Assembly (NCBI GenBank): GCA_021401465.1
Contig: JADDMT010000010.1
Location: 248,001 to 312,000 of the forward strand
Origin: Teratosphaeria epicoccoides
Lineage: Eukaryota; Ascomycota; Dothideomycetes; Mycosphaerellales; Teratosphaeriaceae
Direction: 5' to 3'
Length of the DNA: 64,000 nucleotides
Of the stretch, positions 21,492 to 32,900 are shown one piece after another. The position numbers and the translations under genes were made by a program. The notes beneath the pieces were generated by a model that saw only the letters and a program-made list of their open reading frames with translations, did not search any database and was not told the DNA's origin. Positions within the stretch are counted from its first letter, which is position 1; every line of letters begins with the position of its first letter.

Positions 21492-23900
21492 TCAGATCGT
21501 GACCGGCTGGTAGCCCCCGGCATTAGCAAAAGCCTGCTGCATCTGGGTCGGGTCAAAAGACCACTGCTCAAACGTCCAAGCCTCCAATTCATCCAAGTCC
21601 AGATCCAAAGGCGGGTCTGCTATGCCTTCCAAGTCGCTTGAAGCCTTCATCTGTGGCACAGGCGGCAGATAATCCAACATACCCTGTGGCAGATCCTGGT
21701 TCCGTATCCTCGGAGGCCCAGATGGAATGCCTTCGGTGCCAGCCGGTGCATCTTCTTGACATGCCATGATCTTGTAGTACGGCCTCGTGACCTTTTCCAC
21801 CGCCTCTTGCATGAATACCGCTCGCTGACTGGGATCTTTCTTTGCCTTCCAAAATCCGTGAGCGGCAAGAGCGATCCATAGTTGTCTTTGCTCCCGTCCG
21901 AAGCGGATGACTTTATCGGTCAACATTGCCACTGACTCGTCCATTGCGCGGTCTGCGTGATGTTCGATGATCTTGCCGATAGCTGAATCTGCTCGGATGT
22001 CGACGGTGGTTGCGACGTGGCAAATTGAAAGTGAAGCACGAAGCTGGTCTGTGCACAAAAGCTCCAGTGCAAGGCAGCCTGTGTTGATCAATGCTTTATG
22101 TGTGTCAATAATGCGTGTAGCAGTGTCAATGATAAGCATTCGAGAGAAGCTGCGTTCCATCGTTGTCTCGGCTTGGCGAATCTGTCGGTCGTGAAGCACT
22201 AGCAAATACTGGCGCAGGTTCAGGGAAAGCAATGCTTTAGGTGCATCAGCTTTGTCTCCAGTCCACGGAGGTATGCCTTGTAACTGTGCTTCTATCTCTT
22301 CTGAGAAGCGCTTGACATCGTCGAATGACAAATGCTGCCTGATGTTGTTCAACGTCGTATTAAGACCGTGTCTGAGTAAAGTGGATTCGCTTATGGTCGA
22401 TAGGAATGAAGAATTTGTGAACTCGCCGGGGCTGCAGGCTGGTGGTAGCTGATGTACCTCATCTTCTGTATCTTGAGCGATGTCGTCGTCATGAATGTTG
22501 CTCGGTGGCGGGCAATCAGTCTGCAATGGCCAAGGCGTGGAGACCATGCCACGATCGAAACTCATTTGAAGCTCAAGCTCGACCACTGCCTGCCAAATGC
22601 GCCGCCTCAATTCCTTGTCTAGGGCTGATGTCTTCTTTCTTAGCAGGTCTGGATTGCGATGAAGGCCAGCAGCCATACAAAATCTCAAAAGAGTACCGGC
22701 GTCTGTCCAGCTTCGTTTATACTTGTGCGCGCTGACCTGTTTTGCCAAAAGCGCCAAAAATCTGATTTGGAAGTCCAATGCAGTGACGTGTTTCTGACTC
22801 TGCAGTTGTAGCCAATCGTCCACTGCCTGTGTGTACGTTATCGCCTTTTCTCTTGCAAGCGAACTGGCCGCAGTGTAAAGCCAGGGCTGCGTCGAAGTCA
22901 AGCATTGCGTGCATGCTATGATCAGAAGCACGAGAGCCACGAAGTGGCCACGAGCTTCAGCTGGCTTCGCCCACATTTCGTCGTATTCTTTGCGGAAACT
23001 CGGAATATGTAGAACATGATACATGCTGCCGTAGTTGTCGAAGTAAAGCTGGACGAGATGATCAGTCTCTTCTTTTGCTGGTAACAATGCTTTCAGCTCG
23101 TCGTCCGCCACGGATCGAGGTTTGGATCCAGAGTACTCTCTGCGGTCTTCTAACGCGTGCATGTCCTGCCGTATACGCGCAATCGCTGGATATTTCTCAA
23201 AAGTCTCCTTGGTGAAAACATTCAAGTCTGGGATATGAGCAATAAGTGCGCCGGGATGAGTGGTACCATGAAACTGTGTCTTGAAAGATCTTCCACGCAA
23301 TAGCATCGTCTCACGGTCATTAATCGTGCCACCAGGCTGATACTCAGCAGTGGTGATGATCGATTCTGGCGTAAGCGGTAGCTTAGAACTTTTCAAGCGC
23401 TGTACCGGATCAGTGTGGCCAGTCTGTGCCAGCGCCGCCTCCAACTGCTTGATGCGCCGCTCCTGGTATTCTAGTCTGGAGAGAGTGTCACCCAGCGGCG
23501 CCGAAGTGTGCTGGATCGGTCTGCTAATGTGACCATCGAATGGTCCTTTGCTCTCAGATCCATCTCGCGAGCCATCCGAAGCCTCGTCCAGGTACAAGCA
23601 ATTCGCGGCCTGACCAGACTTTGAACACCGGCCGCATGCTGGCATTTGTCGATCGCATTGTAGCTTTCGCCGCCGACAATCGTAGCAGCTCAAGACCTTT
23701 CGCCTTCGTTTCCGTTCGCTGCCTGGAAGTGCATCTGGCGAAGCTGCTCGCCGCAAGCCCGAGTTTCGAGCTGTATGCATCTGACTCATCCCGCCTGCTG
23801 CCGGGCTGACCGATGCCATCGCTTTCAGATGTCGTTCCAAATGCAGCTCCGTGGGTCTAAAATGCTGCACGCGTAGCTGACTTCGACGAGGTGGTGGCAA
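21492..23900 (-). CDS. Zn2Cys6 fungal-specific transcription factor
   Basis: Nuclear DNA-binding regulator of the Gal4-type binuclear zinc cluster class, 802 residues in a single exon. The cluster lies at about residues 71-101 (CYDCRRRKLQCDRQMPACGRC then a later C) and follows a basic GSERKRRRK stretch. A short coiled-coil-like linker (LSRLEYQERRIKQLEAAL) follows, then the fungal-specific middle homology domain from about residue 240 to 560, with VQLYFDNYGSMYHVLHIPSF and RRRIWQAVVELELQMSFDRGM. An alternative start is the internal Met at 23819. It is convergent with the WSC locus. The targets are unknown; adjacency does not show that it regulates the surface protein. Confidence 0.92.
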   Translation of the reverse strand: MPPPRRSQLRVQHFRPTELHLERHLKAMASVSPAAGGMSQMHTARNSGLRRAASPDALPGSERKRRRKVLSCYDCRRRKLQCDRQMPACGRCSKSGQAANCLYLDEASDGSRDGSESKGPFDGHISRPIQHTSAPLGDTLSRLEYQERRIKQLEAALAQTGHTDPVQRLKSSKLPLTPESIITTAEYQPGGTINDRETMLLRGRSFKTQFHGTTHPGALIAHIPDLNVFTKETFEKYPAIARIRQDMHALEDRREYSGSKPRSVADDELKALLPAKEETDHLVQLYFDNYGSMYHVLHIPSFRKEYDEMWAKPAEARGHFVALVLLIIACTQCLTSTQPWLYTAASSLAREKAITYTQAVDDWLQLQSQKHVTALDFQIRFLALLAKQVSAHKYKRSWTDAGTLLRFCMAAGLHRNPDLLRKKTSALDKELRRRIWQAVVELELQMSFDRGMVSTPWPLQTDCPPPSNIHDDDIAQDTEDEVHQLPPACSPGEFTNSSFLSTISESTLLRHGLNTTLNNIRQHLSFDDVKRFSEEIEAQLQGIPPWTGDKADAPKALLSLNLRQYLLVLHDRQIRQAETTMERSFSRMLIIDTATRIIDTHKALINTGCLALELLCTDQLRASLSICHVATTVDIRADSAIGKIIEHHADRAMDESVAMLTDKVIRFGREQRQLWIALAAHGFWKAKKDPSQRAVFMQEAVEKVTRPYYKIMACQEDAPAGTEGIPSGPPRIRNQDLPQGMLDYLPPVPQMKASSDLEGIADPPLDLDLDELEAWTFEQWSFDPTQMQQAFANAGGYQPVTI

Positions 23901-24727
23901 CTTGCAAGACTTGACACCTACGCTCCTTATCGGATGGTGCGGACATATGGTTTACGCTCTCCTTCGCGCCTTCGGGGAGCGGCACCTGCTAGGCCGCGTG
24001 TCACGCCGGTGAATAGCACTGATGCCAAACAAAAGATACGTGACGATGTAGCGCGGAACCCCTCTCTCGCACGAGCTCGTACGATCAAAACTCCGAAGCG
24101 TGATGAATCATGGCTGGACACGATGAAGCGGGTGTCTTGAGCCGCTCACTGTGTCCTGTGGTCATTATTACTTCGTACAATTATGCGCGGAGGAGCATCA
24201 TGGTCCCGAGGTCTACGGACCAAGCGCCAAGATTGATGACACTTCTTGCCCGTCACTGAGTCCAGGGGCCCTCCACGAGGCACGTAATAATGATAATGCT
24301 GGTCCTGGAATAGTTCGTTATGCTGCGGACACAGCCGCGCGCCAAGACCTCCCAAAGTCAGTCAGTGAGACGGTGAGAGAGCTTGCCCCAGCTGGCCCAG
24401 TAAACACGTCTGGCGAGGTCCCGTCGAGCTTTTCGGACTGCGATTCGTCCCTCATGTGTCGGTCTTCGTCGCCAAACAGGATGTGCGATCATGTTAGCGC
24501 GCAATTGCCAGCGAGACGTGCCATGGCAGGCGTCGTAATAATCTTTGCGCGCACGGAGCCAGGGCTTCGCGTGGTTGCCCTGAGCGATGATCTTTGTTGA
24601 CACTTCCTAGCTTTCGGCAATCAGACTACCCACCTCATCCCCGACACCCACACATACACCCTCAACAATCAACCCACCCAAAACTCAATCGCTGAAGACC
24701 CGCGACCCGAACAAAGCCACCACCAAG
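23901..24727. other. divergent intergenic between the Zn2Cys6 factor and the Spo12-like gene
   Basis: This is about 0.8 kb. A 149-codon plus-strand frame (24151-24600) has no recognisable features. The stretch 24610-24727 is C/A-rich, like a fungal 5' leader for the downstream gene. Confidence 0.45.
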
Positions 24728-25141
24728 ATGTCTGCCCTGACCCACCGCGACCCAAACACCCAATCTCCCAGCACCACCCAACACTCCAGCGAGAAGCAAA
24801 TCCACCCCGGCACCGAGAACAAGCCCGACACTTTCGCAAAGAAGCTCTTCGAGCAGAAGAAGAACGGCGAGAACGGACAGGACAACACGTACATCTCGCC
24901 TTCCGATTACATCATGAGTCCCGCGAGTCAGAAGCTTGCAGGGTTCAAGCAGAGGCAGATGAATAAGGCACAGTAAGAATTATCAATCGAGAATCGAGGG
25001 TATCGGGGGAAGAATGCTGATGACTCGTGTGACAGGACCGGCAAGAACCAAACCTCCCGTCTGCTCTTCGCGCGCACACCGAGTAGTATGTCCAGCGGCG
25101 AGGATGTCGAGGCGGGGAGTGGGCAGAGCGATGCGCAGTAG
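24728..25141 (+). CDS. Spo12-like small cell-cycle protein
   Basis: Small hydrophilic protein of 116 residues from two exons, 24728-24972 and 25036-25141, joined through a 63-bp intron that splits a Gln codon. The centre carries ISPSDYIMSPASQKL (about residues 55-69), which resembles the SP-x-D-x-I/L-x-SP-x-x-x-KL core of Spo12/Wis3 proteins, small regulators linked to mitotic exit. The double Ser-Pro sites would suit CDK or Cdc14. A later SRLLFARTPSSMSSGED block is acidic and phosphosite-rich. No membrane segments or signal peptide are seen. The family assignment rests on this short motif only; it could instead be another disordered fungal stress protein. Confidence 0.6.
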
Positions 25142-25662
25142 TCTGACTGCGCATATGAAGTACATGATGGGTTTTCACAGGCAGGCGTGGTGATTTTGGT
25201 TCTGGACTCTACTGCGAGGCAATGGCGGGCGTCTTGGACAAGACCAATGGCGTTAAGGTGTCTCTAGACTGAATGCTTGGGCAGACGACAGGCTGGATGA
25301 TGAGCCCGGCGAGGCTATTGGGTCTTCGGGGACAGACTGCCATGACGATCTCTTATGCTTCCACACGACGAATTGCGAATGGATTGCACAATCACGATAT
25401 CAACCGCCCTTGAGGCTAGGATCGATTGCTTGATATGCACAGGTCTGCCGCGACAAGCTTGAGTGCATGGGGGATACTTTGGTTCGAGTATTTCAGTTTC
25501 GGGACTCTATCCGTAACTCTGAACCATACCCATGTTTGCTATGTGGTAAACACATTTGATGAATCGCCAGCCCGATGCTGAGGGCCGTTGGTGGGATGTA
25601 TCATCGATCTGGCGCGTACCCAGACACCCCTTCGCGGTTCACATGCAGACTGGAGTGCCCAA
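25142..25662. other. convergent 3' intergenic
   Basis: This lies between the Spo12-like gene and the malate dehydrogenase stop. No supportable gene is present. Confidence 0.5.
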
Positions 25663-26827
25663 CTACTGTGGTGGGTCCAGCACAAACTCCACGCCCTTGG
25701 CAATGTTGCCCTTTAGACCCTCGTAGCACTTCTCGAGCAACTTCTTCTCGTACGCGTTCGCATCCTTGACGACGTTGATAGCCTTTGCCGCCCCCTCCTT
25801 GCCTAGCTCGACTGGTACGGAGAAAAACTCGAGGCCAGTCTCCTTCACAATCTCATCACCGCCTTGCACACCAGGCAGGTACACAAAGGTTGGCTCGATG
25901 ATGCCGCTCTCGCCCTTGGCAGCCTTGATCACAGCCTCGGCGAAGCGGAAACCAGCATACGCCATGGAAAGAGTAGCGGAGCCAGCGCCATCCTTTGCCT
26001 TGACGACCTCATCACCACCAAATTGCACACGGTTGGTGAGAGCGTCCAGCTTGTCCTCCGGAATCTTGACTGCTGGCTTGGCCAGGGAGAAGAGCGGCAC
26101 AATCGTCTCGCCGGAGTGACCACCGATGACTGGAATGACAGTCTTGCTAGGGTCGCGCTCGCCGGTGATGCTCTGCACGAAGGTCTCGGCGCGGACGACG
26201 TCGAGAGTGGTGACACCGAAGAGCTTCTTCGGGTTGAATTTGCCAGCCTTCTTGAGCACCTCTGCGGCAATCGGGACAGTTGAGTTGACTGGGTTGGAGA
26301 TGACCAGGATGTAGGCCTCTGGTGCGTGCTGTGCAATGCCTTCGATCAAGCCCTTGACAATGCCGGCATTAATCTTGAACAGGTCGTCACGAGTCATGCC
26401 CGGCTTGCCTGGAAGTACCCGTTAGCCCGCCTGTTACGAGGAAATCTCCTCCTCTTGGTATGCTTACGCGGAATGCCCGCTGGGATCACGACAACGTCGG
26501 CACCGGTAAGAGCCTTCTTCAGGCCATCGTCAGCCGGGAGGAAGCCCTCGATCTGGGCGACGGAGGAGATGTGCGAGAGATCGGTAGCGACACCTGGCGT
26601 GTTGACGACATCGTACAGGGCAAGCTGGTCGACGAGAGGGGATGCCTTGAGGAGGAGCGAGAGGGGCTGAGTGTGCTCATTAGCTTCGTTGCATGCCAAT
26701 ATCGTTGAACAGTCCCTCACCTGGCCAATGCCACCAGAAGCGCCGGCAACAACTGTCAGAAGGTGTCGGTGAGCCTGTGGTGTAGTCGTCTTCCTCTACA
26801 GCCGGCGATCTTACCTGCTTTGACCAT
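25663..26827 (-). CDS. malate dehydrogenase (NAD), cytosolic form
   Basis: Interconverts malate and oxaloacetate with NAD. Four exons give 329 residues: 26827-26815 (13 bp), 26752-26721, 26666-26468 and 26408-25663. The first two exons join to MVKAVVAGASGGIGQ, the Rossmann GxxGxxG motif. The active-site arginines lie in IPRKPGMTRDD and after VTTLDVVRAETF, and the catalytic His is in VIGGHSGETIVP. The N-terminus begins directly at the Rossmann strand, so there is no mitochondrial presequence, and the C-terminus (FVLDPPQ) lacks a peroxisomal signal; I infer a cytosolic enzyme. The length matches fungal cytosolic MDH. Confidence 0.94.
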
Positions 26828-27692
26828 GTTTGCGATTGGAAAAGTGAGGCTAGATCGTTGGTTGTTTTGTGGAACTGAGGTCTTCTTGGTGTCTGGTATA
26901 GCTGAATCGTGTGTTTATGAACAAGGTCAAAGGTTGTTTCCAAATAAGTTCCACCTTGTTCATCGCACAGGTCGAAGAGGGGTAAGCAATGGTGGGGCAC
27001 GATCAACCAGAATGGCCTGTGCTGCAAGACGGGCGGCATCGTGCCGACCAAATCCTTGTGACAATATACATGGGGTGCTGGATCTCTCCATGCTGGAGTT
27101 ACACATATATAATATAGCCAGCTCATGAGTACAACGACATAGTGGCTGCTATGCCCACCATGATGCTGGTAAGCTCGAGAACGAATTTGTAGCAAATTGT
27201 GGACTGGAGACTATCACGGAAGATTGACATTCAAAATGGAGCAAATGCAGCGAGGAAGAGCACATGATTGCTTGCACTCAACCTGGATTGCTAGAACAGC
27301 ACGTCGTGAAGCTGATGGTGGACCAGAGTGAAGGCCGTTTCAGATCCTCTTCAGATGCCAGCCCTTACCACTAGAGGCCATCTCAATCAGCACACAACGT
27401 GGTTCGATTCGTACGATGATTCTTCATCAAAGTCCTACACGCTGCCGAGTGCATCAACAGCGGCGGCACGCTATGAATGCGTGCAATGTTGGACTCCGGT
27501 CTCTCCCGCGATGTCTGAAATTGAACCCCATCGGCGCCGCGAACACCCGAAACCCACCGACAGAACGCTCAGAGCACCTCTTGCGCCATCCCGCCACGTG
27601 TAACATCGAGCATACGTAATGTACAGCCTCCGTCCAGCGACCTGACGCATGCGTATCGAGCAATTCTCGAAGCATGCGTGACCACTTCAGAC
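26828..27692. other. intergenic, MDH promoter side and cbf5 3' flank
   Basis: This is about 0.87 kb. No ORF with protein-like composition is seen. Confidence 0.5.
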
Positions 27693-29296
27693 TCAGTCAC
27701 TATCCTCGTCATCTGCGGCCGCCTTGCTTGCACGCTTCTCCTTCTTCTCCTTCTTTTTTCTCTTCCTCTCCGCCTTCTCTTCAGCAGACTCGCCCTCGTG
27801 CTTTCTCTTCTTGTCCTTCTTCTTCTCGGTCTTGACCTCCACAGCAGCGACCTCTGCAGCGGAGGCGTTTGGAGCAACAGGCTCAGCCAGCTCGATATCC
27901 TCCTTCTTGACCATCACTGAGCCCTTGCCAGGGATGCCCTCTTTGACAGCGGCGCCCTCTGTGGCTTGTTGCTCGGTGCCGTGGTTCGGATCGAGGATGG
28001 AGCCGTTGACGCCGTTTGAATCATTGAAGTCCTTGTACTCCTGCTTCCACTGCGCTGGAGTCTGCTCGTTCGGACGACCATACTTGTCCAGCTTGCCGCT
28101 CTCCTTCATCTTCTTCTTTTCTGTCGCGACCGGACCCATGCCCCATCTCCTTGGGTACAAGTCCCGCTCCATGATACATCTCTTCACCTTGGCCACGACG
28201 CCGTGGTCGCAAGAGCTGAGCTCGACCGTGGACATTTGCGCGATACCAAGAGCAATGGCCTCGCCCTTGGTTGTGATGAGGACGACCTCTTCGTGCACTT
28301 CAATGCCGGACTCGTATCGGAGGAGACCTGGAATCATGAGCTTGGCACCATAGGTAACGGCATTGACGGCGCTGTCCTTGACGACAATGCGCTTGTACAT
28401 GGTGAGGAGCGACTCAAGTGGCTGTATGATCGATCGGAGATAGGACTCGTCCCGCTGATTGTCGTAGAGCCACTGCGCATCTAAGCAGTCGTGGAGAGTG
28501 ACCATGCTCTCGTCTTCCTTCATAGCGCCAGACCGCACGCGACGCAACTCCTGCATGTGACCACCGACGCCCAAGAGTAGACCAAGGTGGACGCACAAGG
28601 TCCGGATGTACGTCCCAGCCTCGCAAGACACCCAGAAGACACCCAACTGCCGGTCATTGTCGAATTCGAGGAGCTTGCTCTCGTAGATGGTACGCACACG
28701 CAATTGGCGCTTGACAGCTGAGATGAGTGGCGGACGCTGGAAGAGCGCACCAGTCAGAGTCTCAAGTGCCCGCGCCAATTGTGCCTCACCGCCCGGAAGC
28801 TTTCCATGCAGACGAAGAACGCAAACATATTCCTTGCCTGCACCTTGCTGGCTCTTCACGAGCCTCGTTGCACGGTCAATGCAAACGATCAGGCAACCGG
28901 TGACCTTCGGATCGAGTGTGCCAGAGTGGCCTGTGCGGTCAACGCGGAGAATGCGCTTCAGCCAGGCGACGACTTCGTGCGACGAGGGATTGGACGGCTT
29001 ATCGAGATTGATCACTCCGGACGAAACGTACGATTTGAGGTCGCGACGGAGAGGTGTGCAGCCCGCCGGAATTGGTGTGAAGTGACCTGTGCGCACGAGT
29101 ACTGTTCTCGCTTTCAGCAATTGCTTTTCCATCTGGGCATCGCCATGGCATCGAATTGATGGCCATGATCGTCCAACCTACATGAATTCCAGTTCTTCAA
29201 GAGCAACGGCCAGTCGCTAGTATTTAAGGATGGTGTGACCGCCTCAGGCTTGATGATTTGGTCATGGTCGCCGCTCTGCTGCTGAACGAGAGCCAT
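27693..29296 (-). CDS. cbf5: H/ACA snoRNP pseudouridine synthase Cbf5 (dyskerin)
   Basis: Catalytic subunit of box H/ACA snoRNPs, which pseudouridylate rRNA in the nucleolus. Two exons, 29296-29182 and 29110-27693, give 510 residues; the 72-bp intron removes a misleading downstream ATG and joins DWPLLLKNWNS to RTVLVRTGHFTP. The dyskerin-like N-terminus is followed by the TruB catalytic domain with the aspartate in RTGHSGTLDPKVTG (about D105). The PUA domain then runs over about residues 290-370 (VHEEVVLITTKGEAIALGIAQM). The C-terminus is a Lys/Glu-rich KKKDKKRKHEG...KKKEKKEKR tail typical of fungal Cbf5. It is divergent from tho2. Confidence 0.96.
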
Positions 29297-29950
29297 CTTT
29301 ACTGCTGCCAGTGCCTCCAGCAATACAAGCAGCTGCCACCACTATGTTCTTGAGCTGTCTCCAAAATCTACGCTGTGGCTGTCGCGTGTAGGGTTTGCTG
29401 TCTGCGCTGCGTTCCTAGCTTCTGCGGCACTAGCAATGGCCGCACAAGTTATGTAACAGGAGTGAATGCGCTGGAGATGCGGTGGTAGAATAGAATGGCC
29501 TGCACTGACGGAAGACTGTTGGTGGTGATGTCGCTTCCAAGGCCGTCGTCCCTGGTCCAAATTCTTAAGAATAATCAAAATGCTTCATCGGGCACCGCCG
29601 CCGCTTTTGCTCCTTCCGAAACTAGCCCGAACCTTAAATGGGTACGAGTAGTTCGTGAACGCACAGCAAACCGACCTTTCTCGTGTCACGGATACTTTCG
29701 ACGCCAGATACAGTATTCCCGTCCCGATACTGGTCCTTGCTAGCCTCTCGCCACCTTGAACCACAGACTCTATTGTTATTGAAGATCGTGCTGGCACACG
29801 GAACCAAGCGAGCTCCGCAGACACAGCTGTGTAAGCTCCGGTATCCAGCACAGGGAACATCTACACACATGAGTGCGCGCAGAGACACATTGGCACCCGC
29901 GCTCCTCCTTCCTCCTCCTCCTCCTCCTCCTCCTCCCGCGGTCGAAACAC
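29297..29950. promoter_or_regulatory. divergent promoter region cbf5/tho2 with CCT microsatellite
   Basis: These 654 bp separate the two start codons. The stretch 29902-29936 is a CTC/CCT pyrimidine repeat ending just 14 bases before the tho2 ATG. It therefore lies in the probable tho2 5' leader and could influence start selection. No TATA box is obvious. Confidence 0.5.
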
Positions 29951-32900
29951 ATGGCGCCTTCAAGCGCTAAGCGCAAGCGCACGAGCGATCGGCAGCACTC
30001 ACAGGACGATGGACAGAGCAGGCCATCACCGCACCAGCCAGAGAGATTGACTATGGCGCAGCGGATTGCGAGTGACGGCGTTGGCAGAGACGGTCGTGGC
30101 GGCAGGAGGCAGAGCAGGCAGAACGGAGGTGCAGACAACCCAAACGCTGTGTCGGTAGCGGCGCGCAATGCTGCATCGCCAGCACCACCAGCAACCCCTG
30201 CAGCGCCTCAGCAGCAGAAGCCAAAGCTTCAACCCCCCGCACATTCACCCCAGGCAAACGGAAATGCAGGAGCCGAAATTTCGAGGAGTGGAACACCTGC
30301 TGCGACCGGCCCTACTCCAGCCGAGTCGCCTACAATTATGGCTTTCGAATTCCTCACAGATGAGGCAATAGATTCATGGGGTCGGAGCGGGAAGCAAGCG
30401 GTCTTGGTAGCTGCCAGCGATGCGGACGAAGAAACTATCAGTATCATCTTCCAAGAGCTGGTGAGATCAAGCCTAGATAAGAGGATAGACCCGAGCGAGG
30501 CTGGAGAAATCGTAAGGCGCGTCATACACAGTAAGCAGCACCAGCAGGACGTGGACATGGATGCACAAGCGCTTTTTCTGGACGTTGTCGCGCTGCTGAC
30601 CGAGGCGGAGAGTTCGAAAGTTGAGTATCTGACTATGCTTTCCGCGACGGACATTGATCCTCAGGATATGCGTGTCGTTCTGGAGGACAAGCCTCTGCAG
30701 AATGCCACGCTCGTACAGGCCAGTTTCAGAGCCCAGCGAATAAGGAAGATCACCACTCTGTTGTACCGGCAGGCCAATTACAATTTGTTACGAGAAGAAT
30801 CGGAAGGATATGCGAAACTGTTGACCGAATACTTCAACATCGTCGATGCCTTTCAGGGCAATCAGGCTATTGACTCGGGCGTTGTCGACGATGCGTTTCA
30901 ACGCATTAAGGCGCTCATCGGCGCATTTGATCTTGATGTTGGAAGGGCATTGGACGTCACGATGGACATTGGCGCCAACACTTTGGTTCGGGCCTACGTA
31001 TTCATCATAAAATTCTATAGAGCCAGCTCTTGGTGGCCGGATAATCGATTAGCGGAAGGTATCAAGTTCGAGGAGCCGACCGTGAGCTCATTTCCGGCTT
31101 GGGCACTCCCTGGCTCGACGCAATCCGCGTACACAGAGGACCAACGACAGGCATTGCATTCACGGAAGCAATTACGAGATGAGCGTTTCTGGGACCTGGT
31201 CCGGGCTCAGGGCATTAGTGCCTTTTTCGAATTCGGGGCCCGCAAGATCCTGAACTTTGATGACATTGAGGCGCTACTGAGCACAGAAGTGCAGCCAATA
31301 ATAGAGATCAAGAAGGGACAAGAACAAGAAGTCAACCCAGAGAAACGCATTCGAACCAACGAAGCGAGGAGATACATGCGCGAGACGAGAATGCTTCCGC
31401 CGCCTGGTAATGCAGACGCAGCGCAACTCCTTGGCTTCAAGCTTCGCTACTATGCATCGACGGCTCGCAGTGCCAGTGAGACACTGCCTGATAACCTCAT
31501 TCATTTCACGGCTCTTCTGATCAAGATCGGCTTTATCTCATTACGCGATCTGTACCCGCATCTGTACCCCTCCGACGAAGCAATGCCGGAGCAACGTAAA
31601 CGGCTTGAAAAGGAAAAGGCCGAGAGAGATGCCAAGGACAGGCCAGGTGGTGGCCCAAATGCGCTTGCCATGGCTGGGGCTTTGACCGACGATATTCTCA
31701 AGGACACCGGAGCTCGACCGCGAAATGAGAAGGGTACCAGCGGTGGGGCCACACCGAAAGTGAGCGAAACGAAGGACGAGAACGTGACAGACGAGCTGCC
31801 AGCTCCTGCAAATCAAAAGCTGCTTATCTTGAAGGCGCTACTGATCCTTGGCGCTCTGCCGGAGGCTTTATTCATTCTGGGGCGGTTTCCATGGCTAATA
31901 GACGTTGATTCAGACCTGCCGAAGTACTTGCACCGCATCGTTAAGCGCATGCTCAGCAAAATTACCGAGGATTTACCGCCCATGCACGATCGATTGTCGT
32001 TTGAGCAGCCGCGCGATATTGTCAAGGACACTACAGCAGGTAGCAACGGCAGACTTCTGCAAATCACTGGACCGTCACGCCGATCGCCTATGAAGTGGTT
32101 GAATGTTGAAGGCGTGAGTCCTGAAGGCATCGAAGGTCGATACTACTATCAGGACTGGGATGATTGTGTGCCTGTCTGTCAGACCATCGAGGATGTCGTT
32201 CTGCTGTGTAATACGCTGCTAGGGTATTTGGGTCCAAAGGTTGGTCAGGATCACGTGGTGTATGGTACACTCCTGCGCGTCGCGAGAAGCAGCCTGGCCG
32301 AAAACGATTCTGACACGAATCGTGTGCGATGGCTGGACCTCACGAAAAGGCTCTTGGCGCCAGCTTCGAGTTTTACCAGGCATAACCCAGCTCTGACTGA
32401 TGAGCTGTATCAACTGCTGATGCTCTGGCCCATCACAACTCGATACAACATCTACGCCGAGTGGTTCACAGGCAGGACATCGCGTCGACCTGATGTCAAG
32501 TCAGCTTTCGACTACAACAGAGCCGAAGTCAAGGAGGTCATGCGGAGAGTCTCTAACGACAACGTCAAGACCCAGTCGAGAGCGCTTGGAAAAGTCTCGT
32601 ACTCAGCACCTGGAGTACTGATCATTTATATGATCAATCAGATGGAAAGCTACACGAATATGATCCCAGCTCTCGTGGAGTGCACCAAGTACTTCCCAAG
32701 GTTGGCTTACGATATCCTGACATGGTGTTTGATCAATTCTGTCTCTGGCGGTGGACGGGATCGGATGCAAGCAGATGGCATGCTCACCAGTTCATGGCTC
32801 CAAGCACTGTCACAATTCGTTGCGTCGCTATTCTATCGGTACTCGGACGTCAATCCTTCGCCGATCCTGCAGTACCTGGCTGCAGAGCTTCGCAAGGGCG

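Noticed and set aside
24151..24600. 149-codon plus-strand ORF
   Set aside because: No recognisable features, no good start context, and an overlapping ORF of similar quality on the other strand.
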